Source of the DNA: Opitutia bacterium
GTDB taxonomy: Bacteria > Verrucomicrobiota > Verrucomicrobiia > Opitutales > UBA953
Assembly: GCA_947460445.1 (NCBI GenBank)
Contig: CANHHS010000025.1
Span: 1 to 14,457, forward strand
DNA length: 14,457 bases
Reading direction: 5' to 3'
Part shown: in pieces, positions 1-6,409 of the stretch
How positions within the stretch are numbered: position 1 is the stretch's first letter
How the letters are laid out: the number at the start of each line of letters is the position of its first letter
Notes under the pieces: generated by a model
Seen by the model: the letters and a program-made list of their open reading frames with translations, nothing else
Told to the model about the DNA's origin: nothing
The model's database searches: none
Translations under genes and position numbers: made by a program

Positions 1-1244
1 ACGTGTGGGTAATACCAAATAAAATCAGGGGTCGCTCTTTTACCTCCCGCTAAGACGGCGGAGATGTCGCCACCGTCAATCCCTGTGGGCGCTTTCACGC
101 CCGCAGCTTTCACGAGTGTGGGCAGTAAGTCCTCCATGCGAATGGGGGCATCAATTCGTGATCCAGGTTGAGTGATGCCTGGCCAGCGCACAATACAAGG
201 GACTCTTAAGCCACCTTCATAAGCAGATCCTTTGCCACTGCGCAGGGGTAGGTTTTTGGGTTTAAACCCACCATTGCGCTGTGCGTAGCCTCCGTTGTCG
301 GAGAGGAAAACGATAATCGTGTTACCCGCTACACCCATCTTATCGAGCTCAGCCATGACTCGACCCACGCTCGCATCGACATCGGCAACCATCGTGGCGT
401 AGTCTTTCTCAATACGACTCAGCGGGAGAGATGCGTAATCGGCACTAAAGTTTTTCGCGGGCTCAATCGGTGTATGGACACCAAAATGTGCGAAATTTAA
501 AAAGAACGGCACGCCGGCGGAATGTGCTTTGCGCATTTCTGCAATGGCACGATCAGTTAGTGCTTCAGTAACCGTCACGTCTTTTCCGTGATACTCTTTT
601 AAGTCCGGTACGTCCCAGGCTTTTCGATTATCTTTACCTGCACTAAAGTTATTTAAACCTAGGAAGCTACCGGGATGTCCCATGGCGCTGCCGCCAATAT
701 TTACGTCGAATCCAAGGTTTAAAGGATTGGCCCCGGGTGTATCGACTGCGCCGAAGTGCGCCTTGCCGACGTGAATGGTCCGGTAGCCTGATTTCTTTAA
801 TAGTGCTGGCAGCGTATCTGCGCATTCGAAGCTGCGCGGTATGTTGGCGCCAGCAGGTTGCAGGCCATTACAATTCCAATCAGGAAGGCTAAGGCCTTTC
901 GAAACGACGCCGAGATCCTTGCCTTTTTGTAAGGTCCAGTTCGTCACACCATGGCGCGAAACATTGATTCCGGTGAGAAGGGTCACGCGCGAAGGCGAGC
1001 AGACGGGGCAGGCGTATGTATGGGAAACTCTAGCGCCCTGAGCGGCGAGCTTCTCCAGACTTGGGGTTCGGTAATGGTCGTTGATACCTTTGGCTTTAGG
1101 CAGGCCCAGATTAACCGAGGTGTCGTTCCACCCTTGGTCATCGGTTAAAATAATAACGATATTCGGTTGCGCTTCTGCGCGGACAATCGAAGCAATGAGT
1201 ATCATTACTAAAGCGACGAGTGCGGCGAGACGACGAAAGGGCAT
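1..1244 (-). CDS. Secreted formylglycine-dependent sulfatase (partial, C-terminus beyond the left edge)
   Basis: This gene encodes a type I sulfatase, an exported enzyme that hydrolyses sulfate esters. It reads open from an ATG at 1244 to the window edge, giving 414 codons without a stop, so the C-terminus is missing. Residues 1-23 form a Sec signal peptide with an RR start and a hydrophobic core ending in VRA. Visible active-site elements are the metal-binding Asp pair at 35-36, the maturation motif CSPSR with the target Cys at 82 and Arg at 86, GKAHFG at 160-165 (Lys161, His163), His257 in VHTP, SDNGG with Asp316-Asn317, and Lys338 in SGKGS. All expected catalytic residues are therefore present. 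The Cys must be converted to formylglycine by a maturation enzyme not encoded here. The substrate cannot be read from the sequence; a polysaccharide sulfate is an inference. It lies 36 bp after the small ORF at 1281-1529 on the same strand, so the two may be cotranscribed. Confidence 0.95.
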   Translation of the reverse strand, partial: MPFRRLAALVALVMILIASIVRAEAQPNIVIILTDDQGWNDTSVNLGLPKAKGINDHYRTPSLEKLAAQGARVSHTYACPVCSPSRVTLLTGINVSRHGVTNWTLQKGKDLGVVSKGLSLPDWNCNGLQPAGANIPRSFECADTLPALLKKSGYRTIHVGKAHFGAVDTPGANPLNLGFDVNIGGSAMGHPGSFLGLNNFSAGKDNRKAWDVPDLKEYHGKDVTVTEALTDRAIAEMRKAHSAGVPFFLNFAHFGVHTPIEPAKNFSADYASLPLSRIEKDYATMVADVDASVGRVMAELDKMGVAGNTIIVFLSDNGGYAQRNGGFKPKNLPLRSGKGSAYEGGLRVPCIVRWPGITQPGSRIDAPIRMEDLLPTLVKAAGVKAPTGIDGGDISAVLAGGKRATPDFIWYYPH

Positions 1245-1280
1245 GCTGTCTCTGACACCGCATTACCGACTTCGTTCCGA

Positions 1281-1529
1281 TTAGGTTGCGAAGCGAAGCG
1301 AAGCTAGTTTGGCATCACGGAGTCGGCGTGCCTCTGCTTCGTCTGTCGTCTTGAGTGACTCGCGTACACGTCGCTTCGTGTAGTCTGTTAGGTGTAGGGT
1401 GTAGTGTAGCCACCATGTGCCATTGTTATTCCAAATGTGGTGATTGGAATTCGGCGCTTTTGTTAGACGAAAAGCGATGGCGGCTTGGTGGGATCCGCTA
1501 GATGTATTGTCGATGGGTTGGTTGATCAT
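1281..1529 (-). CDS. Small protein resembling the arm-binding N-terminus of a tyrosine recombinase
   Basis: This 82-residue ORF starts with ATG and ends with TAA. Its second half (about residues 32-80) has the pattern of an integrase N-terminal arm-type DNA-binding domain. It shows a paired Trp (GTWWLHYTLHL), then a basic stretch (TKRRVRESLKTTDEAEARR) and a helix ending near LASLR. The first 30 residues are polar and unrecognised. There is no core-binding or catalytic domain: the ORF stops 36 bp before the sulfatase start, so no integrase catalytic part can follow. It may be a stand-alone DNA-binding protein, a remnant of an integrase, or a clade-specific small family. Its 5' side carries a hairpin-rich leader and a promoter-like sequence on the same strand, which favours expression. 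No clear Shine-Dalgarno sequence precedes the ATG. The DNA-binding role is inferred from pattern similarity alone. Confidence 0.6.
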   Translation of the reverse strand: MINQPIDNTSSGSHQAAIAFRLTKAPNSNHHIWNNNGTWWLHYTLHLTDYTKRRVRESLKTTDEAEARRLRDAKLASLRFAT

Positions 1530-1558
1530 GGTGTGTGTGGGTTAGAAAATTCGCACAT

Positions 1559-1659
1559 CACGATAACCATCGGGGAGAAGGTTGTGATTCCCTGGGGGAA
1601 TCCTCATCCCGCACCTTTCGGTTGCGGAGACCACCGTGGCCCTCCCGGGCTCGGTTGGT
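1559..1659 (-). promoter_or_regulatory. Hairpin-rich leader, candidate structured RNA
   Basis: Three compact stem-loops lie side by side in this gene-free stretch. Read as minus-strand RNA, the first (1630-1659) pairs ACC-A-ACCG with CGGTGGT and is capped by GCCC-GGGA-GGGC. The second (1609-1627) pairs CCGC and ACC with GGT and GCGG around a GAAA tetraloop. The third (1586-1602) is a perfect 7-bp stem of GATTCCC with GGGAATC around three bases. A weaker pairing at 1559-1586 follows. The GAAA loop exists only on the minus strand, which is also the strand of the ORF starting 30 bases downstream. No known riboswitch or RNA-family consensus was recognised. It could be a cis-regulatory leader, a small RNA, or part of a repeated element. 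Confidence 0.4.
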
Positions 1660-1722
1660 GTAATGGGATCGGGTTTAGTCGACCGTCATTACTCGTGATG
1701 CTTTGTATTAAAGAACGCTTAC

Positions 1723-1753
1723 AGTATACCATACCAGGCAACCCCTCCGTCAA
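1723..1753 (-). promoter_or_regulatory. Sigma70-like promoter upstream of the structured leader
   Basis: On the minus strand TTGACG (1748-1753) is followed after 19 bases by TATACT (1723-1728). The two boxes are close to consensus but the spacer is two bases longer than ideal. Transcription would begin near 1715 and give a 5' leader of about 185 nt before the ATG at 1529. An imperfect inverted repeat at 1735-1762 (CAGG and ACCCCT pairing with AGGGGT and CCTG) overlaps the -35 box and could be an operator. The position was judged by eye. Confidence 0.4.
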
Positions 1754-1816
1754 GGGGTCCTGTGTCATAAAGCGAAACGACTTTCCGCAGGCCGCTCTGG
1801 TGCTTAGATTGTCCGT

Positions 1817-3151
1817 GTGATTCGCATCCTCTGCATCTCTTGTTTGTGTTTGTTTTGCTTAAACGTACCTGCGGCAACACAGCCCAACATTCTCCTCATT
1901 GTCGCCGATGATATTGGTATTGGTGATACCGGTTTTTCGGGTGGGAAAGATTTTTCGACGCCCTTTATCAATCGTATCGCTAAAGAAGGGATCATTTTTT
2001 CGTCTGCCTATTTAACAGCACCTGTTTGTTCGCCTTCGCGTGCGGGGATATTGAGCGGACGTTACCAGCAGCGTTTTGGCCATGAAATGAATCCGAGCGA
2101 GGGAGGCGTTCATCAACAGGGTCTTCCGCTTTCCGAAAAGCTTCTGCCTGCACGCCTCGCTGCAGCTGGTTACCGTACTGGCATTGTTGGTAAATGGCAT
2201 CTCGGCACGGAAGAGGCTTATCATCCCTTGCAACGTGGTTTCGCTGAGCAGCCTCTCGGGTTCTTGGGTGGCAGTCGCAATTACAACGGGGTCGGCAAGG
2301 GAATCGGCAAGGGGTTGCTTACAGACGATAAGCCTGTCGAATTAAACGGATACCTCACGGATGCCTTTGGCGATGCGGCCGTCGGCTTTATTAACCGTAA
2401 TAAAGGTAAGCCCTGGTTCCTATATGCCGCTTTCAATGCTGCCCATGGTCCGTTGCAGCCAAATGAAGCCGTCATGGCCCGCGTGCCAGAGTCACTCAAA
2501 GGAGACCGTCGCAAATTTGCCGGCTTAATGCTCTCGCTGGACGACAATATCGGCAAATTACTGGCAGCCATTAAAGCCTCCGGGCAAGACGAGGATACAC
2601 TTGTTGTTTTTATTTCTGATAACGGTGGCCAAACTTTAGTGGGAGCGAGCAATCTCGATTTGCGCGGCCACAAGGGTATGACGTGGGAGGGTGGTATTCG
2701 CACGCCGATGGCCATGCGCTGGCCTGGCAAAATATCCCCTGGGACAATCTGTGCTACCCCGACCATTACACTTGATATCAGTGCTACCTTTATGGATCTT
2801 GCGACTGGATCGGTGCCTAAGGATTACGATGGTCGCTCACTGCTTGGGATGCTCACGCACCAAGAGAAGCTGGATGATAATCGACCGTTGCATTGGCGGT
2901 TTGGCACTAAGTGGGCAACTCGTGTCGGCGATTGGAAAATTATCCGCGCGTCAGAAGGGGAGGGCGTTGAACTCTATAACTTAGCTCTGGATCCGGCCGA
3001 AAAAACTAATGTCGCATCAGCCCATCCTGAGAAGCTTAAGGAAATGCAGACTATCCATAGCGACTGGAATAAAATGCTGATCGCTCCACTTTGGGTTGGA
3101 AATCCCGGCCAGGTTAAAGAGGAGTCGTCGAAGACGAAGGCCAAGAAGTAG
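1817..3151 (+). CDS. Secreted formylglycine-dependent sulfatase
   Basis: This is a complete type I sulfatase of 444 residues that hydrolyses sulfate esters outside the cytoplasm. It starts with GTG; an in-frame TAG at 1805 leaves no earlier start, and the GTG gives a proper signal peptide (residues 1-20, Cys/Leu-rich core ending in VPAA). Key residues are Asp31-Asp32, CSPSR with the formylglycine Cys at 71 and Arg75, GKWHLG with Lys126 and His128, His210 in AAHGP, SDNGG with Asp268-Asn269, and Lys286 in GHKGM. The set is canonical. The C-terminus ends in a Lys-rich tail of about 10 residues with no predicted structure. It stands alone, 13 bp from the convergent trmL. No good ribosome-binding site is visible. 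The substrate is unknown; sulfated glycan is an inference from the family. Confidence 0.95.
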   Translation: MIRILCISCLCLFCLNVPAATQPNILLIVADDIGIGDTGFSGGKDFSTPFINRIAKEGIIFSSAYLTAPVCSPSRAGILSGRYQQRFGHEMNPSEGGVHQQGLPLSEKLLPARLAAAGYRTGIVGKWHLGTEEAYHPLQRGFAEQPLGFLGGSRNYNGVGKGIGKGLLTDDKPVELNGYLTDAFGDAAVGFINRNKGKPWFLYAAFNAAHGPLQPNEAVMARVPESLKGDRRKFAGLMLSLDDNIGKLLAAIKASGQDEDTLVVFISDNGGQTLVGASNLDLRGHKGMTWEGGIRTPMAMRWPGKISPGTICATPTITLDISATFMDLATGSVPKDYDGRSLLGMLTHQEKLDDNRPLHWRFGTKWATRVGDWKIIRASEGEGVELYNLALDPAEKTNVASAHPEKLKEMQTIHSDWNKMLIAPLWVGNPGQVKEESSKTKAKK

Positions 3152-3164
3152 CCTGCAAGCGGCT

Positions 3165-3719
3165 TTATCGACGGTGCAGCTGTCTGAGTGCCTCGTAGGC
3201 TGCAATGCCACAGGCAGTTGATAAATTTAACGATCGTAAGATTTCGCGTTCATCGCCGACGACGCGCGGTTTGCCAGGTGCGCTGACTTGAGCTGCGCGC
3301 ATCTCTTCACGAATAACGGTGGGTAGTTTATCTTCGGATACAAGTTGCGGTATCTTGATGCGAAATTCTTCGGGGATGGAGTTGCGAACTTCAATCGGGA
3401 CGCCCGAGCTTTCCGAACCAAAGACAAGCGCATCGCCATCCTCAAAGCTTGCATCCCAAATCGTGCGCGTTGCTTTGGTGGTTAAGAGCCAGTGACGTTT
3501 AGGCGCATCCTTGGCTGTGCTGAAAGCGTGCCAGTTTTCATGATGACGAACATCCAGTGCGTGCCAGTAGTCCATGCCAGCGCGACGTAACTTTGCGTCG
3601 TTAATCTCAAATCCCAACGGATGGATGAGGTGAAGTGCACAGCCCGTGAGCGCGCACATGCGGCCAACATTCCCCGTATTCTGGGGGATTTCTGGGCGGT
3701 GGAGGACGAGGTGAAGCAA
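3165..3719 (-). CDS. trmL: tRNA (cytidine/uridine-34-2'-O)-methyltransferase with an insertion
   Basis: TrmL is a SPOUT-class methyltransferase that uses S-adenosylmethionine to methylate the ribose of the wobble nucleotide of leucine tRNAs. Family hallmarks are EIPQNTGNVGR (residues 10-20), LGFEINDAKLRRAGMDYW (35-52), LVFGSESSGVP (98-108) and LNLSTACGIAAYEALRQL (164-181), the last lying in the knot. The protein has 184 residues, whereas the E. coli enzyme has 157. Most of the excess is a block at about 126-161, between KIPQ and RSLNLS, where family members have only a few residues. The reading frame is unbroken and the motifs on both sides are intact, so this is an insertion and not a frameshift. 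The start is TTG at 3719; the next Met is residue 21, inside the conserved core. It is the last gene of the minus-strand block with rpoZ and smpB. Confidence 0.93.
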   Translation of the reverse strand: MLHLVLHRPEIPQNTGNVGRMCALTGCALHLIHPLGFEINDAKLRRAGMDYWHALDVRHHENWHAFSTAKDAPKRHWLLTTKATRTIWDASFEDGDALVFGSESSGVPIEVRNSIPEEFRIKIPQLVSEDKLPTVIREEMRAAQVSAPGKPRVVGDEREILRSLNLSTACGIAAYEALRQLHRR

Positions 3720-3734
3720 GTGGGCGAGTGGGGA

Positions 3735-3811
3735 GATTAAAGGCGAAAGACTAAGGACTAAGGACTAAAGGCTAAAAGCTGAGGACTAAAGACTAAGGAC
3801 TAATGACAAAA
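3735..3811. repeat. Tandem heptanucleotide repeat, 11 degenerate copies
   Basis: Eleven consecutive 7-base units follow one another without phase break. The consensus is GACTAAG/GACTAAA. Exact GACTAAG units are at 3749, 3756 and 3791; GACTAAA at 3763 and 3784. Diverged units include GGCTAAA (3770), AGCTGAG (3777), GACTAAT (3798) and GACAAAA (3805), with worn copies GATTAAA (3735) and GGCGAAA (3742) on the left. The array fills most of the 122-bp gap between smpB and trmL and ends 16 bp before the trmL start. The units have no internal symmetry, and this is not CRISPR. It resembles short tandemly repeated repetitive sequences known from cyanobacteria, though the sequence differs. Confidence 0.9.
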
Positions 3812-3841
3812 GTAAAAGGGGAGGGCGCTTGCCTAGCGCGT

Positions 3842-4309
3842 TCAGCGCCTGCGTTTTAACGCGCGCTGCATGGTGCGTTTATCGTCACGATCTTTCATGT
3901 CTTGTCGGCGATCGTGCTGTTTCTTGCCTGTGCCGACGGCGATGAGCACTTTGGCTAGGCCGTGTTTAAAATACATTTTGAGCGGAATGATGGATTTCCC
4001 GCCCGAGCGAACGTCTTCCACAATTTTCTGAATCTCCGCTTTGTGTAATAAGAGGGGGCGAGGACGATAGGTGTCGTGATTTAAACGATTCGCGAATTCC
4101 CATTCCGCAATGTGTGCGCGGTAAAGTACCGGGCCTTTGGAACTCAAACGCACAAAACTGTCCGCGATATTCGCGCGACCTGCTCGCAGGGCTTTAACTT
4201 CTGAGCCATGCAGCATGATCCCGGCTTCGTAAGTCGGTCCGATAAAGTAGTCGCGCCCCGCCTTTGGGTTGCTGACTTCGGGCGTCGCCTGTTCTTTGCG
4301 CGCGCCCAT
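3842..4309 (-). CDS. smpB: SsrA-binding protein SmpB
   Basis: SmpB binds tmRNA and delivers it to stalled ribosomes in trans-translation. The family pattern is clear: NPKAGRDYFIGPTYEAGIML near the N-terminus, then SEVKALRAGRANIADSFVRL, RPRPLLLHKAEI in the middle, and LKMYFKHGLAKVLIAVGTGKKQHDRR. The basic, unstructured C-terminal tail after this (ending LKRRR) inserts into the mRNA channel in characterised SmpB proteins. I place the start at ATG 4309 (155 residues), which leaves a usual length before NPK. The frame is open upstream and a GTG at 4327 or a TTG at 4318 would add three to six residues; the GTG sits directly on a GGAG and has no room for it as a ribosome-binding site. The gene is 62 bp downstream of rpoZ and upstream of trmL on the same strand. 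Confidence 0.95.
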   Translation of the reverse strand: MGARKEQATPEVSNPKAGRDYFIGPTYEAGIMLHGSEVKALRAGRANIADSFVRLSSKGPVLYRAHIAEWEFANRLNHDTYRPRPLLLHKAEIQKIVEDVRSGGKSIIPLKMYFKHGLAKVLIAVGTGKKQHDRRQDMKDRDDKRTMQRALKRRR

Positions 4310-4330
4310 CTTGCTCAATCCGTCCACTCC

Positions 4331-4360
4331 AGGTCGTCTGCCTTAAAGGACAGTTGACCT
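4331..4360 (-). other. Intercistronic stem-loop between rpoZ and smpB
   Basis: AGGTC (4331-4335) pairs with GACCT (4356-4360). A short internal loop, CTG/CAG and CC/GG pairs and a TTAAA loop lie inside. There is no U-tract after it in the smpB direction, so it does not look like a terminator. It may be a processing or stabilising hairpin in the rpoZ-smpB message. It could also be chance. Confidence 0.3.
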
Positions 4361-4371
4361 AGGGAGCGGCT

Positions 4372-4590
4372 TTAGGCCTTGGTCACCTCGTCGTCGGAGG
4401 GGATCTCGTAAGTGATCTTACCTTCGATGATTTCGCGCATAGCGATATCCTCGAGGGAGAGTTTTTCTAGGGAATCAACGAGCTGAGGGGAACCACTGCG
4501 GAGTTGCTTCACCCGTTTCGAGATAACGTTGATAAGAATATTGGGGTCAGTGATGACCTTATTGGCGGCGCGTAGGTAGTCGTCTCTCAT
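4372..4590 (-). CDS. rpoZ: DNA-directed RNA polymerase omega subunit
   Basis: Omega helps fold and assemble RNA polymerase by wrapping the C-terminus of beta-prime. The protein from the ATG at 4590 has 72 residues, normal for a short omega. It shows the family features: an N-terminal helix DYLRAANKVITDPNILINV, a basic segment ISKRVKQLRSG, and the late motif LSLEDIAMREIIEGKITYE, followed by a short acidic tail. A TTG at 4608 would add six residues (MGHPFA) with no family support, so the ATG is preferred. It is the first gene of the minus-strand block and is divergent from rpmB across about 240 bp. Confidence 0.9.
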   Translation of the reverse strand: MRDDYLRAANKVITDPNILINVISKRVKQLRSGSPQLVDSLEKLSLEDIAMREIIEGKITYEIPSDDEVTKA

Positions 4591-4828
4591 GGCAAATGGG
4601 TGACCCAAGGGGTCGAAGGAGGGTTGAACTTGGGCAGGCGTCCCGCCCTAGGCAAGCATTTGTCGAAGGGATGCCCTCCTGGATGGCCTCGAAATCAGTC
4701 AGGAAGCGGGTTTTATCGTCAAGGGGCAGACTTTGAGGAAAGTGTCTTTTGGGCTCAAGGCAGCCTTTTCCCTTGCCACGGGGGAAGTGGGGTGTTTTTA
4801 CCCTTGGTTCACCTCAAAGGAAAAAGCC
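4591..4828. promoter_or_regulatory. Divergent promoter region between rpoZ and rpmB
   Basis: This gene-free stretch must drive both rpoZ leftwards and rpmB rightwards. I see no promoter close to consensus on either strand. The best plus-strand candidate, TTGCCA followed about 17 bases later by TTTTAC, is weak. Immediately before the rpmB ATG, AAAGGA (about 4816-4821) with roughly seven bases of spacing is a good ribosome-binding site. Short G/C-rich inverted segments around 4630-4650 could form a leader hairpin but do not match a known ribosomal-protein leader. Confidence 0.35.
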
Positions 4829-5059
4829 ATGTCACGCATCTGCGCCATCACCGGCAAGCGCCCTGTCAAGGGTCGCAACATCATTCACAAGGGTCAGTCT
4901 AAGAAGAGCGGCGGCATCGGCCTCCAGCTCGTCAAGCAGACCAAGCGCGTTTTCCGTCCGAACGTTCAACGTCGTCGCGTGAAGCTTCCTTCTGGTCAAG
5001 TGAAGCGCATGTGGGTTTCGGTAAAGGCGATGAAGGCTGGTCTCGTTCAATTCGGCTGA
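4829..5059 (+). CDS. rpmB: 50S ribosomal protein L28
   Basis: L28 is a small basic protein of the large ribosomal subunit. The 76-residue product starts MSRICAITGKRPVKGRN, the standard opening of the family, followed by a basic middle (SKKSGGIGLQLVKQTKRVF), RPNVQRRRVKLPSG and a final VKRMWVSVKAMKAGLVQFG. The frame is open further upstream to 4733, but those residues have no family similarity. The ATG at 4829 has a good AAAGGA ribosome-binding site. Only one Cys is present, so the zinc-binding form is excluded. The gene appears monocistronic, ending 25 bp before a strong terminator. Confidence 0.96.
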   Translation: MSRICAITGKRPVKGRNIIHKGQSKKSGGIGLQLVKQTKRVFRPNVQRRRVKLPSGQVKRMWVSVKAMKAGLVQFG

Positions 5060-5084
5060 GTAACCCTCACTGTCTGATTAAAAA

Positions 5085-5108
5085 CCCCGGCGAACGTCGG
5101 GGTTTTTT
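5085..5108 (+). terminator. Intrinsic terminator after rpmB
   Basis: CCCCGGC (5085-5091) pairs with GTCGGGG (5096-5102) around the tetraloop GAAC, with one G-T pair. It is followed by six T residues. Five A residues precede the stem, so it could also work on the opposite strand. It is the clearest terminator in the window. Confidence 0.93.
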
Positions 5109-5157
5109 GTTTTAGTATTAAGACGTGGCAAGAAGCGTTCACTGTCCATAAATCATC

Positions 5158-6318
5158 ATGATGCCTGCGGAGCTTAAGTTAAATCCTCTGACGTTGTTAG
5201 CCGCACGACGACGCGCCGCGAATCTCCCTGTTTACGATTTAACAGTGAGTAATCCGGACGTCGCTGGCTTTGCTTGGCCGCGCGATATTCTTGCCGCAGC
5301 ACTCGGTGGCCCAGGCTGTGAACGTCATCAACCAGATCCGTTTGGAAGTATCGATGCGCGCACCGCAATCGCAGCATACTACGCTCAGCATGGCGCCACT
5401 GTATCCCCAAAGCATATCTGTCTTTCTGCCTCTACGAGCGAGGCCTATACATGGTGGCTACGTTTAATCTGCGAGCCAGGTGACAATGTTTTAGCGCCGG
5501 AGCCCGCTTACCCGCTGATCAGTATTCTTGCCGAAATTAGCCGAGTTAACGTCATCCCATACCGTTGTGAGTTTAGAGAAGGTTTCTGGCGCATAGACCC
5601 AGCCTCATTAAGGCCTGACGCCAAGACCCGAGCAATCCTCGCAGTCTCACCCGCCAATCCTACGGGACATATGTTGAGTGCGGTTGACCTTCAGGCTCTA
5701 CGCAATGCACAACAAAAAGCTGCTCCAGCTTGCGCGATGATTGTCGACGAAGTCTTTTTGGATTATCCCGCCGCCGCTTTCGCTGGGCAGTTGTCGGTCT
5801 TAGCACAAAAAAATTTAGACCCACTGATTATTCTCTCGGGACTTTCGAAAGTAGCACTTACGCCTCAACTTAAAGTGGGTTGGTCAGTGGTGACAGGATC
5901 TCCGGAATGGTTGCAAATAGTTTTGCCTAAGCTCGAGCATCACGCGGATGCATTTCTTTCGGTGAACGCACCTGCACAAGGTGCGTTGCCGTTCTTATTA
6001 AAAGAGGCGCCTGCCTGCCGTGCCGCTGTGCGGGAACGGCTTGATGCCAATGAGGCGACGTTACGTGCGGCACTGGTAAGACTTGTCGGCTGCGAATTGC
6101 TTTCACGTCAGGCCGGCTGGAGTGCTGTCGTGCGTTTGCCGGCGGGTGTTGACGAGCTTAACTTTGCACTCCAAGCCCTCGAGGAAGGTGCATGCGTACA
6201 TCCTGGGCACTACTATGATTTTGCCAGCGGGAACTCGATTGTGCTCAGTCTATTGACTGACCCGAAAGACTTTAGTGCGGGTTTGGATGCACTTATGCGT
6301 GCTTTACCCCGTTGCTAG
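5158..6318 (+). CDS. PLP-dependent class I/II aminotransferase
   Basis: This 386-residue cytoplasmic enzyme belongs to the fold-type I aminotransferases, which move an amino group between an amino acid and a 2-oxo acid through pyridoxal phosphate. Visible features are YDLTVSNPD at 26-34, ASTSEAYTW at 91-99 (cofactor phosphate loop), PEPAYP at 114-119, SPANPTG with Asn167, IVDEVFLDYP with Asp197, and the PLP lysine at 231 in LSGLSKVALTP. Eight residues after that Lys, where most family members have the phosphate-contacting Arg, there is Lys239 (LKVGW). The substrate cannot be assigned. The start is one of two adjacent ATG codons (5158 or 5161). It follows the rpmB terminator, so it needs its own promoter; none is obvious. 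It is 91 bp upstream of dgkA. Confidence 0.92.
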   Translation: MMPAELKLNPLTLLAARRRAANLPVYDLTVSNPDVAGFAWPRDILAAALGGPGCERHQPDPFGSIDARTAIAAYYAQHGATVSPKHICLSASTSEAYTWWLRLICEPGDNVLAPEPAYPLISILAEISRVNVIPYRCEFREGFWRIDPASLRPDAKTRAILAVSPANPTGHMLSAVDLQALRNAQQKAAPACAMIVDEVFLDYPAAAFAGQLSVLAQKNLDPLIILSGLSKVALTPQLKVGWSVVTGSPEWLQIVLPKLEHHADAFLSVNAPAQGALPFLLKEAPACRAAVRERLDANEATLRAALVRLVGCELLSRQAGWSAVVRLPAGVDELNFALQALEEGACVHPGHYYDFASGNSIVLSLLTDPKDFSAGLDALMRALPRC

Positions 6319-6409
6319 GTCATTTAGCCAAACTGAGCGCTTATTTCGTCTTTCTTCTCGTCTGCAGGTGATTTAAGTCTGCGGGGTGAATCAACCATAC
6401 GGAGAGCAG

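Noticed and set aside
1530..1816. tRNA, tmRNA, SRP RNA or RNase P RNA gene
   Set aside because: I looked for the T-loop and the conserved core motifs of these RNAs in both directions and found none.
1485..1820. Plus-strand ORF of 111 codons across the gap before the second sulfatase
   Set aside because: It overlaps the opposite-strand integrase-arm-like ORF and the hairpin leader, its product has no recognisable pattern, and it ends inside the next gene's start.
3165..3719. trmL as a frameshifted pseudogene
   Set aside because: The frame is continuous and the conserved motifs on both sides of the extra block are in the same frame and intact.
3735..3811. CRISPR array
   Set aside because: The units are seven bases, contiguous and without spacers, and no cas genes are present.
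4733..4828. N-terminal extension of L28
   Set aside because: The extra 32 residues lack similarity to the family, and the ATG at 4829 has a good ribosome-binding site and gives the standard N-terminus.
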